NCBI GenBank assembly: GCA_023271875.1
Contig: JALPWY010000012.1
Span: 1-42,842 of the forward strand
Origin: Nitrospinaceae bacterium
GTDB taxonomy: Bacteria > Nitrospinota > Nitrospinia > Nitrospinales > VA-1
Length of the DNA: 42,842 nt
Direction: 5' to 3'
The position numbers and the translations under genes are program-made. The notes under the pieces are model-generated. The model had not been told where the DNA came from. It saw only the letters and a program-made list of their open reading frames with translations, and ran no database searches. This document shows, piece by piece, positions 30,650-40,111 of this stretch. The first letter of the stretch is position 1, and every line of letters begins with the position of its first letter.

Positions 30650-33160
30650 CTACATAAGGTTGACTGGATCGACATCTAAGATTAGCTTTACTTTAGAGTT
30701 GGAACATTTCTTGATTTCGGGTGTTTCGTATAGACGGTGCAGGACCGAATGCAGTTTCCTATAGTCATAAGAGCGTAGAATTAGATGCCGGCGGAAGCGA
30801 TTATTGATTTGATAAAGTGAGGCGCGCGCAGGCCCAAGAATTTCAATGTCGTTTGCTTTATTTAGAATCCGGGTCAAAGCTTTATGGATGCTATTTGCAA
30901 ATATTTCACCAACCTGTTCATGTTCACTTTCAATTTCAATCGACACCATTCGAGTGAAAGGAGGATATTTTAATTTTTCTCTTAAGGCCAGTTCTTTTTC
31001 TGAAAATCCTGTAAAATCGTGTTCTTTTACGAAATCAAAAACATAGTGTTCAGGTGAGAGTGATTGAATGATTACTAGTCCCGGCACCTTGCCACGTCCT
31101 GCTCGCCCCGCAACCTGGGTTAATAACTGAAATGAGCGTTCGGCTGATCGGAAGTCAGGGATATGCAATGAAAGGTCTGCGTAGACGACACCGACTAAAG
31201 TTACGTTAGGAAAGTCATGTCCTTTCGTGATCATTTGAGTTCCAATAAGAATGTCAATCTCTCCCAAGGTCATTTTGCGATGGACCGATTCGAATGACTC
31301 ACGTCCTTTTACAGTGTCCCTGTCAAGTCGAGCTATTCTTGCTTGTGGAAAAAGTTTTTTCGTTTCATCTTCAAGCTTTTGTGTGCCAAACCCACTAAAT
31401 CTTATAACTGCTCCTCCACAGTCTGCGCAACATTCAGGTTTACGTGTAATAAAATTGCAGTAGTGGCATAGTAAGAAATTTTTTTTACTGTGAAAGGTGA
31501 GGGTTACACTACAATGAGGGCATTCGAAAACAAACGAGCACTCTTTACAGAAGACATGGTTTGCTGTTCCCCTTCGGTTAAGAAATAAAAATATTTGTTC
31601 TCCTCGTTTTATTCTATCGAAAATAGCTTTTTTCAAAGGCGTGGAAAAAATAGAAAAGTTTTTTTTCGAATCCATTTCCTCCTTCATGTTTATAACTTTA
31701 ACAATGGGGAGTAAACGGTTGTGAACTCGGTTTTCAAGAGAAAGGTAGTGGTATTTACCTCTTTCCGCATTTTTAATGGATTCAAGGGAAGGGGTTGCGG
31801 ACCCAAGGAGTACAACAGCGTTTTGCTTTTGAGCTCTTATTATTGCACTATCTCTTGCGTGGTAACGTGGGCAGGAATCCTGCTTGTAGGATGTGTCGTG
31901 TTCTTCGTCGATCACAATAATTCCCAGATTCATAAACGGCGCAAAAATGGCCGAACGAGCTCCTACGGCTATAGAAACCTTTTCGTCTCGAATTTTTTTC
32001 CATTCATAAAAACGTTCTTTTTGCGTCAATCCGCTATGAAGAACGGCGACCTGATCACCAAACCGCTGGCGGAATCGTTCAACAGTTTGTGGAGTCAGTG
32101 AGATTTCAGGGACTACCATTACGGCAGATCTATTTAGGTTGAGTACAAGTTGAATACTGCGAAGATAGATTTCTGTTTTACCACTTCCCGTTACTCCATG
32201 TAATAGGTAAGGCTGAAACACCGAATTTTCGATGGATCGTTTGAGCTCTCTATAGCATTTATCTTGATCTTTATTTAGTTGGAGTGGGCTTTCTGCGGTC
32301 CATTCTGGCTCCACATTCAATTGAATTGATCCCCTTTCTTTTTTTCTAGTAGATGTTTCAATAAGTTTTTTCTCAAGCAGGCTTTTAATGATTTGCGAAG
32401 AGCTAGGAAATTTATTATTTAAAACAGAAATAGTGGTTTGACCTTTGCAGATAAATTTATAAATCGCACGCTGTTTAGGGCTACGCTCCAGCAGCTTTTC
32501 AATTTCTTTTTTTTTCGGTAGATTTTTTGCCAGCCGAAAAATTTTTTCATATTCGTACCTCAGAGAGCTACGTTTGATTGCGTTTTCTAAGCCTACCAGC
32601 CCATTCCGTTTTAGCTTTGCTAGAGCGCTTGGGCTATATTTTTTTTTAAGAGAACGTTCTACCTGCTTGGAAGTTAAGCTTTTTTTAGAATGTAAAGTTT
32701 TAAGAATATAAGTAGCTTGGGTGGGTTGGGTATCTTCTGTGAGGGCTTTGAGGCCCTGTTCTGTTAGGTAAAGTTTGTCTAGGCTTGTATCGTCAAGTCC
32801 TGCGGGTAGCGCAGCCTTAATAGCTTCGCCCCAGGACGAATGATAGTAGTCAGCCATCCACCGTGTTAGAAAAAGAAGCTCTTTCGAAATAACAGGTTCT
32901 GAGTCTGGGACTTCTTCAATTGCTTTTAATGGGATATTTTTTTTATTTTGATTTGATATGCTAACAACATATCCAGTGAGTCGACGCCGACCAAATGGAA
33001 CCAATACCCGCATTCCCTTTTTAACCATTCCATGAAAATGTAGGGGGATTGTATAAGTGAATGCGTCCTTAATGGGTAGGTTGAATACTACATCTGCGCA
33101 AGCGAAAGTAGTTTTCTGATCTGACGATAATCTAGTCGAAGAAGATTTTTTGGAACTCAT
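30650..33160 (-). CDS. priA: Primosomal protein N' (replication restart helicase PriA)
   Basis: 'LLHGVTGSGKTEIYLRSI', 'IIVIDEEHDTSYKQD', Zn-binding 'CKECSFVFECPHCSVTLTFHSKKNFLLCHYC', 'GTQMITKGHDFPNVTLVGV'. Confidence 0.97.
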   Translation of the reverse strand: MSSKKSSSTRLSSDQKTTFACADVVFNLPIKDAFTYTIPLHFHGMVKKGMRVLVPFGRRRLTGYVVSISNQNKKNIPLKAIEEVPDSEPVISKELLFLTRWMADYYHSSWGEAIKAALPAGLDDTSLDKLYLTEQGLKALTEDTQPTQATYILKTLHSKKSLTSKQVERSLKKKYSPSALAKLKRNGLVGLENAIKRSSLRYEYEKIFRLAKNLPKKKEIEKLLERSPKQRAIYKFICKGQTTISVLNNKFPSSSQIIKSLLEKKLIETSTRKKERGSIQLNVEPEWTAESPLQLNKDQDKCYRELKRSIENSVFQPYLLHGVTGSGKTEIYLRSIQLVLNLNRSAVMVVPEISLTPQTVERFRQRFGDQVAVLHSGLTQKERFYEWKKIRDEKVSIAVGARSAIFAPFMNLGIIVIDEEHDTSYKQDSCPRYHARDSAIIRAQKQNAVVLLGSATPSLESIKNAERGKYHYLSLENRVHNRLLPIVKVINMKEEMDSKKNFSIFSTPLKKAIFDRIKRGEQIFLFLNRRGTANHVFCKECSFVFECPHCSVTLTFHSKKNFLLCHYCNFITRKPECCADCGGAVIRFSGFGTQKLEDETKKLFPQARIARLDRDTVKGRESFESVHRKMTLGEIDILIGTQMITKGHDFPNVTLVGVVYADLSLHIPDFRSAERSFQLLTQVAGRAGRGKVPGLVIIQSLSPEHYVFDFVKEHDFTGFSEKELALREKLKYPPFTRMVSIEIESEHEQVGEIFANSIHKALTRILNKANDIEILGPARASLYQINNRFRRHLILRSYDYRKLHSVLHRLYETPEIKKCSNSKVKLILDVDPVNLM

Positions 33161-33354
33161 AGTATGACAGTTGTTGTTTTTTGAGATTGTACCAGAGAAC
33201 GAACTTGAGCTAAACTCACGTTACAGTTTTGCTGAAGAAACCGTTGACTCTCAGGCGGTTTTAAATTAATCTTGCCCCTCTTCATGGTCGGAATTTCTAA
33301 GTAGTTCTAGTCGACTTAAGGTTCGCAGGGTCCCATGACAAACAGGAGTATGTT

Positions 33355-33543
33355 ATGAAGGCAGGAGATAAGATCAAAATTGATTTTGCGGGGAAGAAAA
33401 AAGACGCTTTAGTATTCAAACTTTTTCCAAGTTCGGTTTATTTAAAAGTAGATTTTGAAAATGACAAGGGGAAGATTGTAAAGCGAAAGCTTAGTCAGAT
33501 CGAAAATAAAAAATCGACCTCGAACAAGGAAAAGAAAAAATAA
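33355..33543 (+). CDS. Small basic hypothetical protein (62 aa)
   Basis: ATG with CAGGAG SD; Lys-rich 'MKAGDKIKIDFAGKKKDALVFKLFPSSVYLKVDF'. Confidence 0.6.
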   Translation: MKAGDKIKIDFAGKKKDALVFKLFPSSVYLKVDFENDKGKIVKRKLSQIENKKSTSNKEKKK

Positions 33544-33570
33544 TCCTCAGTCGGTAGAAGGTTTTTTAAC

Positions 33571-33586
33571 CTTGTTTGCAAACAAG
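33571..33586. repeat. Perfect 16-bp palindrome CTTGTTTGCAAACAAG
   Basis: Exact self-reverse-complement, overlapping an adjacent hairpin AAGGTT-TTTT-AACCTT (33558-33573) in a convergent intergenic gap. Confidence 0.6.
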
Positions 33587-33633
33587 AGTTAGAGTAGTTT
33601 GTGCTCTTTTATTTTTTATGTTTTGAGTGCTCG

Positions 33634-34650
33634 TTAAAAATACATTTTTATCTTGGATTTTTGTTTTAGCTTTTCCACGTAGTTACGTGTAGCGTTCCCC
33701 GCCTTGTTTTTTCTAAGTATCTTTTCTATCCTAGTTTTTGTTTTATCAAGAGGCATCTTCTTGCCTTCTTTGAGGTCGGTTAGTTTCAATAGGTGTAATC
33801 CGAGGCCGGTTTTAAAGACGGGGCTAACTTCGTTTACCTTCATATTGAACGCCCTTTCACTAAAAGCACCAAATATCTGATTTTTAGTGAAGTAGCCTAG
33901 GTCACCACCTTTTGGAGCTAGACTGTCTTCCGAATGCGTAATAGCCATTTCGCTGAAACTAGAACCGTTTTTAATATCTTCTAAAATAGATTCAATCTTT
34001 TGCCGAGCAGATTTTTCAGCTTTCGTGTCCCCCTGTTTAGCTTTAATAAGGATAACGCTTGCTCGCACTTTTTTTTCTGTAATAAATTGGGCTTTATTTT
34101 TTTCGTAAAATGACTGGATATCTTTTTCACTGACCTTGATGTTAGGTTCAATTTCTCGATCAATAACTTGTTGCATCAAAAGGTCAATTTTGAGTTCTTT
34201 CTTATACTGGTTAAGGGTTAACTTTCGATTTTTTAATTCATGTTCGAAAATGGAATCGGATTTAAAAGATGATTTAACTTTCCTTAGTTTTTTGTCTAAA
34301 GCCTCGTCAGATACAAGAGCGTTTATTTCATGTCCCTTCTGTAGTATTAGAGCTCGCTCGATTTCATTTTCGATCAATTTTTTTGCTGTAATTTTCTCTT
34401 CTTCGGCAGTGAGAGGCATGCCTCGATCTTTGTAGTTCTTTAGGGTTTTTTTTAATTCACGAATAATATCGTCGTTATGAATATCTTGACCATTTACTTT
34501 CGCTACGACGTCAGGCAAAGATATGCGAAGCTTTTCTTCATGTGTATGTCCAGAATGTGCAAATACCAAAGTTCCTGCTAAAAACGAGGAGAAAAAACAA
34601 AACAGACTAGCGTAGAGTATTTTTTTGCTAGATCGGAGCATGGGAGACAT
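33634..34650 (-). CDS. SurA/PrsA-like parvulin peptidyl-prolyl isomerase, exported
   Basis: Signal peptide; SurA-N-like helical region; 'KVRASVILIKAKQGD...SEMAITHSEDSLAPKGGDLGYFTKNQIFGAFSERAFNMKVNEVSPVFKTGLGLHLLKL'. Confidence 0.88.
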   Translation of the reverse strand: MSPMLRSSKKILYASLFCFFSSFLAGTLVFAHSGHTHEEKLRISLPDVVAKVNGQDIHNDDIIRELKKTLKNYKDRGMPLTAEEEKITAKKLIENEIERALILQKGHEINALVSDEALDKKLRKVKSSFKSDSIFEHELKNRKLTLNQYKKELKIDLLMQQVIDREIEPNIKVSEKDIQSFYEKNKAQFITEKKVRASVILIKAKQGDTKAEKSARQKIESILEDIKNGSSFSEMAITHSEDSLAPKGGDLGYFTKNQIFGAFSERAFNMKVNEVSPVFKTGLGLHLLKLTDLKEGKKMPLDKTKTRIEKILRKNKAGNATRNYVEKLKQKSKIKMYF

Positions 34651-34749
34651 TTTCTTCAAGGGATTTAATTTGTTTACTATGAGTTTACGGTATCTAGGCA
34701 AGTTAGACTTGTCAACCCGTTTATTTTTTAAGATTTGTAGTAGATATTC

Positions 34750-35982
34750 TTATTGCTCGATTTGGGGTGCGCTTGTTTGAATTTGTTTTTTTAGTGTGTT
34801 GAATAAGAATATCGTCGCGATAGTAATCAAAAGAAGGGAGCCAACAGCCGCTCTATATTTTAAGGTTTGGGTATCTTGAAATATCCAAACAACGCTTCCC
34901 CAAAGTAAAGGTCCTGCGATGGAAGCCATTTTCCCGGCTAGGCTGTAAATACCAAAAAACTCTCCTACTTTTTCAGGCGGAGATAGTTCGACAACGATAG
35001 CTCGGCTGGTAACCCATACCCCTCCCATGCCTACTCCGGCTAAAGGACCAACCGCCCAGAATAAGGTCTCCCCTGGACTAATTACTATTAGGGTCAGTGC
35101 TGTCAGCCAAATCCACAAAACAAGGCCATAAGAAAAGACTGTACCCTTATGCTTGACCAACCAACCGATTATCAGTGAGCCTAGCATGGCAAAAACGGTT
35201 GAAAGAATTAAAAAACTTGTTATTTGTTTGTCATCAAATCCAATCACTTTGTGTGCGTATACCGACATGAAAGCAATAATTGTATTTACAACATCAAGGA
35301 TAAGAAAGTGAACTACAAAAAACTTTAATAGAACGTGGTAATCAGAGGCGTCAGTAATTGTTTTTTTTAAGGTTTGAAAAGATTGGCCAATATCTACATA
35401 AAAAGTTTTTGGACTGAGATCTTTGACGTATAGAAAACAGGGAATGGCAAACACGAGAAACAGGATCGCCGTGGGAAGGAAGGCAGCTGATCTTCCGCCG
35501 TCGGTTACAAAAGGTTCGACTAGGGTGAGACCAGCGATAGATCCAATATAACCAAGTGCTACCCCATACCCAGAAATCATCCCAACATTTGACTGGCGGG
35601 CGACACTAGGTAGCATGCCATTGTAAAATACGAGTGCTGACTGATAACAATAATTAGCAATAACAAACAGAAGCAATCCCATCCATAACTGACTAGCCTG
35701 TCCTATAAGTGCAGTGGCAAAAACAGAAATGATAGTAAGGAGAATTAAGGGGAAACGTCGTCTACCAGTTTGATCTGAAATTGTTCCGAAAACAGGTGCG
35801 CTGATAGCGACTGCCAACATAGAACCGGAAAGAGCTATGCTGTAAAGAATATCCTCTCCGCCATGATCCACTGTGACCCATAAGGCAAAATAAAGTGAGA
35901 TCACATTCATGGAAAAAATGGTGTTGGCAAAGTCGTAAAACGCCCAAGAAGCGATAGCCCGTTTGTCGGGTCGCTCGGTCAT
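34750..35982 (-). CDS. MFS transporter, UMF1/Atg22-like
   Basis: 'RAIASWAFYDFANTIFSMNVISLYFALWV', 'FGTISDQTGRRR'; 12-TM-like pattern; ATGA overlap with the upstream gene. Confidence 0.88.
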   Translation of the reverse strand: MTERPDKRAIASWAFYDFANTIFSMNVISLYFALWVTVDHGGEDILYSIALSGSMLAVAISAPVFGTISDQTGRRRFPLILLTIISVFATALIGQASQLWMGLLLFVIANYCYQSALVFYNGMLPSVARQSNVGMISGYGVALGYIGSIAGLTLVEPFVTDGGRSAAFLPTAILFLVFAIPCFLYVKDLSPKTFYVDIGQSFQTLKKTITDASDYHVLLKFFVVHFLILDVVNTIIAFMSVYAHKVIGFDDKQITSFLILSTVFAMLGSLIIGWLVKHKGTVFSYGLVLWIWLTALTLIVISPGETLFWAVGPLAGVGMGGVWVTSRAIVVELSPPEKVGEFFGIYSLAGKMASIAGPLLWGSVVWIFQDTQTLKYRAAVGSLLLITIATIFLFNTLKKQIQTSAPQIEQ

Positions 35983-36782
35983 GGTATTGGAAGTACGGTG
36001 CGAAATCCGTAGATTTCATTTTTGATGTGGGGGCGGTTGCGCGACCGTCGAACGACTTGGACTCCATCAATACTATTTAGATAAGACCCGCCACGTAGTA
36101 CTTTATAAGTTCCGTTGCTCAAGGGCCCCTTAGGGTTTAGTTCTGGGCTGATGTGGTAGAAATCTTTGTCATACCAATCGAGACACCATTCCCAAACATT
36201 ACCGGACATATTCAGTAATCCAAATGGGCTGGCCCCTGATTCGTAATAATTTACTGGAGCGGTTTTTTTGTAATTATCATCTTCGCCGAAGACGTTTACA
36301 TAGTAGAAGAAAAACCCTTTGTCAAATTTTCGACCCCAAGGCCATAGCCTATTATCGTTTCCACGAGCCGATTTTTCCCATTCAGCCTCTGTAGGTAGTC
36401 GATGCCCTTTCCACTTTGCGTAAGCCATAGCATCTCGCCAGCTAACACCAACGACCGGGTGGTTAGGCAAATTCAGGGTTTCGTCTTCCCAGAATGTCGG
36501 TTTTGCGTATCCAGTTACTTCAATGAATTTCATATACTCTGCGTTACTGACTTCATGTTTGTCGATAAAAAATGCCTTCGTGTAGACAAAGTGAAGAGGT
36601 TTTTCATCTTCCCTTCCGGAAGAATTTCCCATAGGAAAATACCCTTCAGGGATAAAAACCATTCCAGTAGGTGGTGTCGAGTTGGGTTGGCTGTATGTTG
36701 ATAAGGGGAGATAGAGTATGAGGAAGGTGAGAAAAAAGCAGCTTAAGAATTTGGTTGATTTTGATCTGGGGTCTTCATTCAT
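35979..36782 (-). CDS. Periplasmic FGE/SUMF1-fold protein #3 (lacks catalytic Cys pair)
   Basis: Signal peptide; 'MVFIPEGYFPMGNSSGRED', 'RLPTEAEWEKSARG', 'MSGNVWEWCLDWYD', 'VLRGGSYLNSIDGVQVVRRSRNRP..YGFRTV'. Confidence 0.9.
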   Translation of the reverse strand: MNEDPRSKSTKFLSCFFLTFLILYLPLSTYSQPNSTPPTGMVFIPEGYFPMGNSSGREDEKPLHFVYTKAFFIDKHEVSNAEYMKFIEVTGYAKPTFWEDETLNLPNHPVVGVSWRDAMAYAKWKGHRLPTEAEWEKSARGNDNRLWPWGRKFDKGFFFYYVNVFGEDDNYKKTAPVNYYESGASPFGLLNMSGNVWEWCLDWYDKDFYHISPELNPKGPLSNGTYKVLRGGSYLNSIDGVQVVRRSRNRPHIKNEIYGFRTVLPIP

Positions 36783-37012
36783 GGAAGTTTAAAAAAACTG
36801 ATCCTTTTAACGAGGGATGCAGATACTCGAGTTTTAGTGTCAAGAGGAAGGTCAGATTCAATCCCTTCAATTTTAATCCATGCGTAGTGTCCATTCCAGC
36901 AATTTAGAGTAATTACCGTATTTCCATATTGGTCGTCTGAGTTATTTAGAAAGACGGGTGCCTTACACTTTTCGCAATAACCATGAATTTTCTGATTAGG
37001 TTCCTTAATCAT
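36779..37012 (-). CDS. Small putative zinc-ribbon-like protein (77 aa)
   Basis: 'YCEKCKAPVF...ITLNCWNGHYAWIKIEG' (CxxC ... CxxGH); ATGA overlap with FGE-like #3. Confidence 0.65.
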   Translation of the reverse strand: MIKEPNQKIHGYCEKCKAPVFLNNSDDQYGNTVITLNCWNGHYAWIKIEGIESDLPLDTKTRVSASLVKRISFFKLP

Positions 37013-37189
37013 AAAAGAAAGCGCTTAAGAAAAAAACTCAAAATAGGAAATCACTTAAAACATAAACCTGATTTTATGTTGAAATAGAAACTACAGCAAG
37101 TGAAATGTGTTCTGTGATTTTTAGTTGAGTAAATAAATTCATGCGAAAGTCAAGCTGATTTTATTGAAGGAGGTTATTAGGGGCGTGTT

Positions 37190-37765
37190 TTAAATAGAAA
37201 AATTTAATTTTTGTAAAAGATCTTTAAGCAGGTCCATCGGTAGTCCAATGATGTTTGAGTAGGATCCGCTATACCTTTCAATCAAAAATGATCCTTCTCC
37301 TTGAATAGCATAAGCCCCTGCTTTATCCATAGGTTCACCAGATTCGACGTAAGAATTGATTTCATTTGGAGTCAAAGCCTTGATGTGGACGTGAGAAATG
37401 CTGACCGCAGAAAAAATTTTTGAATGAACTACGGCAACGCCTGTAATCACTTTGTGTTCTTGCCCACTCAATTGTCTTAAAATTTGGCGAGCGTTTTCGG
37501 CATCAGCGGGTTTCCCGATAATTTTATTTTCTAAAACGACCATGGTATCTGCGCCAATGACCAAATTATTAGGATGATGTTTTGCGACCCAAGTGGCTTT
37601 TTTTCGACCCAATAACATTGCATTTTCTTCCGGAGAGAGATCTATGTCGCAAACCTCATCTATTTCACTCGGGACTATCCGAAAATTTTTAATGACGGTT
37701 TTAAGTAGTTCAATTCTTCTTGGAGATTGAGAGGCGAGGATGACGGGTATTCTTGGACTGTCCAT
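37190..37765 (-). CDS. maf: Maf family nucleotide pyrophosphatase
   Basis: 'VILASQSPRRIELLKTV', 'VIGADTMVVLENKIIGKPADAENARQILRQLSGQEHKVITGVAV', 'DKAGAYAIQGEGSFLIERYSGSYSNIIGLP'. Confidence 0.96.
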   Translation of the reverse strand: MDSPRIPVILASQSPRRIELLKTVIKNFRIVPSEIDEVCDIDLSPEENAMLLGRKKATWVAKHHPNNLVIGADTMVVLENKIIGKPADAENARQILRQLSGQEHKVITGVAVVHSKIFSAVSISHVHIKALTPNEINSYVESGEPMDKAGAYAIQGEGSFLIERYSGSYSNIIGLPMDLLKDLLQKLNFSI

Positions 37766-37923
37766 TTCCGGTTATATTTCGAGGTTATTTAGTTCTGCGC
37801 TGGAAAATACAAACTATTTTAATTATGATGTATTCTCGACCATTTCAAAAAAAATCAAGTTTTAGGTTTGGTTGGTTTCGCATTTTAACAAAAACATAAA
37901 CTGAAAAGGTTTAAAATTTAATT

Positions 37924-38316
37924 ATGGCCGGTTCATCTTTTCAAATTCAGGTTAGACATATCCAGGTTGCAAGTAAAAAAGTAGCAGACCTATTGGCTGA
38001 GACGATTGGAGAGAGTAAGCCAGGCGTAGCTCAAGTCCAGTTATTGATGAAACTTGCCAAGAAATATAGTAACTGTTCCTCAAAAAATGACGACGGTAAT
38101 CTTGGTTGGGTAGAGATGGGGTGGAATCCGGAAGATCCGCGCTCGCCACGAGGTGGCTTTAAGAAGCTCGAAAATGATGAACTTCATAACATTATTTGTA
38201 AGGCCTTAAATAAAAATGAAATACATCAGGGGAGGATTCACGGGCCCGTGCAAACCAAGCAGGGATACCACGTACTAATCATAGCCAACGAGTTTAAAAC
38301 AGATCGGATTTTGTGA
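37924..38316 (+). CDS. Single-domain parvulin-like protein
   Basis: 'RHIQVASKKVADLLAE...LAKKYSNCSSKNDDGNLGWVE...IHGPVQTKQGYHVLIIANE' PpiC-like pattern. Confidence 0.7.
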   Translation: MAGSSFQIQVRHIQVASKKVADLLAETIGESKPGVAQVQLLMKLAKKYSNCSSKNDDGNLGWVEMGWNPEDPRSPRGGFKKLENDELHNIICKALNKNEIHQGRIHGPVQTKQGYHVLIIANEFKTDRIL

Positions 38317-38422
38317 TTTGGATGAGGGGGAAATGATCTTGCAAGATCCCGAGCTGCCAAACTCACCAATCTCCCTAAGTAAGACCAAATAATATTTTAT
38401 TTAAAAAAGATTGAAGATTGTC

Positions 38423-39571
38423 TTAAACAAAATTGTAAGCGAAACAGCCACTAGAGCATCGAACCATGTAATGAGGGCAGGATTTACATGGTTCCTTGGC
38501 TTCGGTTTTTTCAAAAACGTTATTTAAGAATCTTGCGCCCATGCGAGCCGTAGCGATCGAGTTTACTTCTTTGAATTCACTGACGTTGCCTAATTGCATT
38601 TCATGAAAAGGAAAACAATTGAAGCAATCGCCTTTTGAATCTATATCCATTGGGCTACCATCTGCGCAACCAAAATAGAGATCTTGAGTTTTCCATTCAT
38701 CAAGTTCGGGGACCTGTTTAAAGCCGTGAAAATAAAATCTTTGAACGAGATCGGTCTCGTCTGCCTCGATCTCGTCCAGAAAACAAGGTGGGAAAGAACA
38801 GTCAAATCTAAAGGCCATCTGTGGAAATCTTTTAAGGAGTTGAAACATTTTGCGACCTAGCTTTGGATAGTCCCTTATAGGTAGATAGACATTGGACTCA
38901 CCTCCTACTATTGGGAAAGCCGGACTCACCCTAATGCGGTATTGTTGATCTTTTGGTAAACCCACCTTTTGATAAATTGAATCTATTTCTTCGCATTGCG
39001 TTTCTATATCTTGGTCTTTTGAATATAGATTCAGGCTAAAGGTAATGCTGTATCCGTTCTTACGCATCAACATTTCGGCAACTTCTCGACACCGTTCATG
39101 ATTTTTTTCAGAAATATTATCAAGTGTCTGCCAGTTTAGTAACACGGAAAAGGTAATTTTTCTTTTGAGAGCCCCGTCACGTCCGATAACATTAACTAGT
39201 GTGTCCAGAACTTTGTCACCCATCAATCCATTTGTAAATAATCCGAGGGACGTATAAGAAGGCATAGCATCAAGCGTTTGGGTGAAAATATCATTGAACT
39301 GTGGGTGGAGGGTTGGTTCGCCTCCCATAAAATTGATAACAGGAGTATTTTTGATCTTAGGAAGTAGGTCGTTTATAAAATAGTCGAAATCCATAGATTT
39401 GCCAGGAGTCCGAACAGTCTCTTCCATGTACTCATCAGCAAAACAGTAATTACATTTTAGGTTACAGTAGCTGTTTAAAATAATGTTCATTTCAGTTCCG
39501 TAGGTATCAATACTCTTCTTTTCCAACTTAACGGACAATCCCATATAAGCCCAGACCAATCCTACATCCAA
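38423..39571 (-). CDS. Radical SAM protein with C-terminal Cys-rich (SPASM-like) segment; start uncertain (39571 or 39490)
   Basis: 'NSYCNLKCNYCFADEY' CxxxCxxC, 'INFMGGEPTLHPQF', C-terminal 'CFNCFPF...CKSCPHYMVRCSSGCFAYNFV'. Confidence 0.88.
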   Translation of the reverse strand: MDVGLVWAYMGLSVKLEKKSIDTYGTEMNIILNSYCNLKCNYCFADEYMEETVRTPGKSMDFDYFINDLLPKIKNTPVINFMGGEPTLHPQFNDIFTQTLDAMPSYTSLGLFTNGLMGDKVLDTLVNVIGRDGALKRKITFSVLLNWQTLDNISEKNHERCREVAEMLMRKNGYSITFSLNLYSKDQDIETQCEEIDSIYQKVGLPKDQQYRIRVSPAFPIVGGESNVYLPIRDYPKLGRKMFQLLKRFPQMAFRFDCSFPPCFLDEIEADETDLVQRFYFHGFKQVPELDEWKTQDLYFGCADGSPMDIDSKGDCFNCFPFHEMQLGNVSEFKEVNSIATARMGARFLNNVFEKTEAKEPCKSCPHYMVRCSSGCFAYNFV

Positions 39572-39684
39572 TGAGAGTGGATAGAATCATAAGCTTACTG
39601 AAAAATCAAAAAACTGGCTTGTCAATATCCTATCACAATTCAAATGATTTCCATTAAATAGTAGGCAGATGCACTTTCTCAAGA

Positions 39685-39969
39685 TCAAGGTTCGAATGTT
39701 TTTTTTCGTCGTATGATTTGAGAGATTCCAGCATGTACGACCATACGAAGCTCGAAGGGATAAGTTCGACAGACATTTACGAAAATTTGGATTGCCTGGT
39801 CTTTCGCTTCGGACTCATCTTCAGCAGTGCATTTCATCTCCCAGGTGGAACTCAGGGTGGGTATTTTTTCCAAGCCGTGCTCCTCAAGACGCATATCGAT
39901 TTCTTTTTCCGCGTCTTCACTAATACCCTTTAGTTCGGTAGCAATTAAAACATTGTAAGTTTGGCTCAA
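39685..39969 (-). CDS. Small hypothetical protein; TTG start behind GGAGG
   Basis: '(M)SQTYNVLIATELKGISEDAEKEIDMRLEEHGLEKIPTLSSTWEMKCTAEDESEAKDQAIQIFVNVC'; SD GGAGGAATACC-TTG. Confidence 0.65.
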   Translation of the reverse strand: MSQTYNVLIATELKGISEDAEKEIDMRLEEHGLEKIPTLSSTWEMKCTAEDESEAKDQAIQIFVNVCRTYPFELRMVVHAGISQIIRRKKTFEP

Positions 39970-40041
39970 GGTATTCCTCCATGATGGTTTCAATAACCCA
40001 ATATGGTTTATAGTGTATAATAAGCCAGTTGGAATAAAAAC

Positions 40042-40079
40042 TAGGTTGTAATATTCCTTAATTAGGTTGTAATCTTCCT
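40042..40079. repeat. Tandem direct repeat TAGGTTGTAATNTTCCT x2, 21-bp period
   Basis: Copies at 40042-40058 and 40063-40079, one mismatch, just upstream of the neuB-like gene. Confidence 0.7.
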
Positions 40080-40111
40080 CAATTTATTTACCTAACAACT
40101 TCCGGTTTTCC

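Noticed and set aside
31721-32101. 126-aa + strand ORF antisense to priA
   Set aside because: Overlaps conserved PriA helicase motifs; no independent support.
39690-39705. GGTTCGAAT tRNA T-loop-like string (also near 11087 and 3187)
   Set aside because: No surrounding cloverleaf or acceptor stem; lies in or next to coding sequence.
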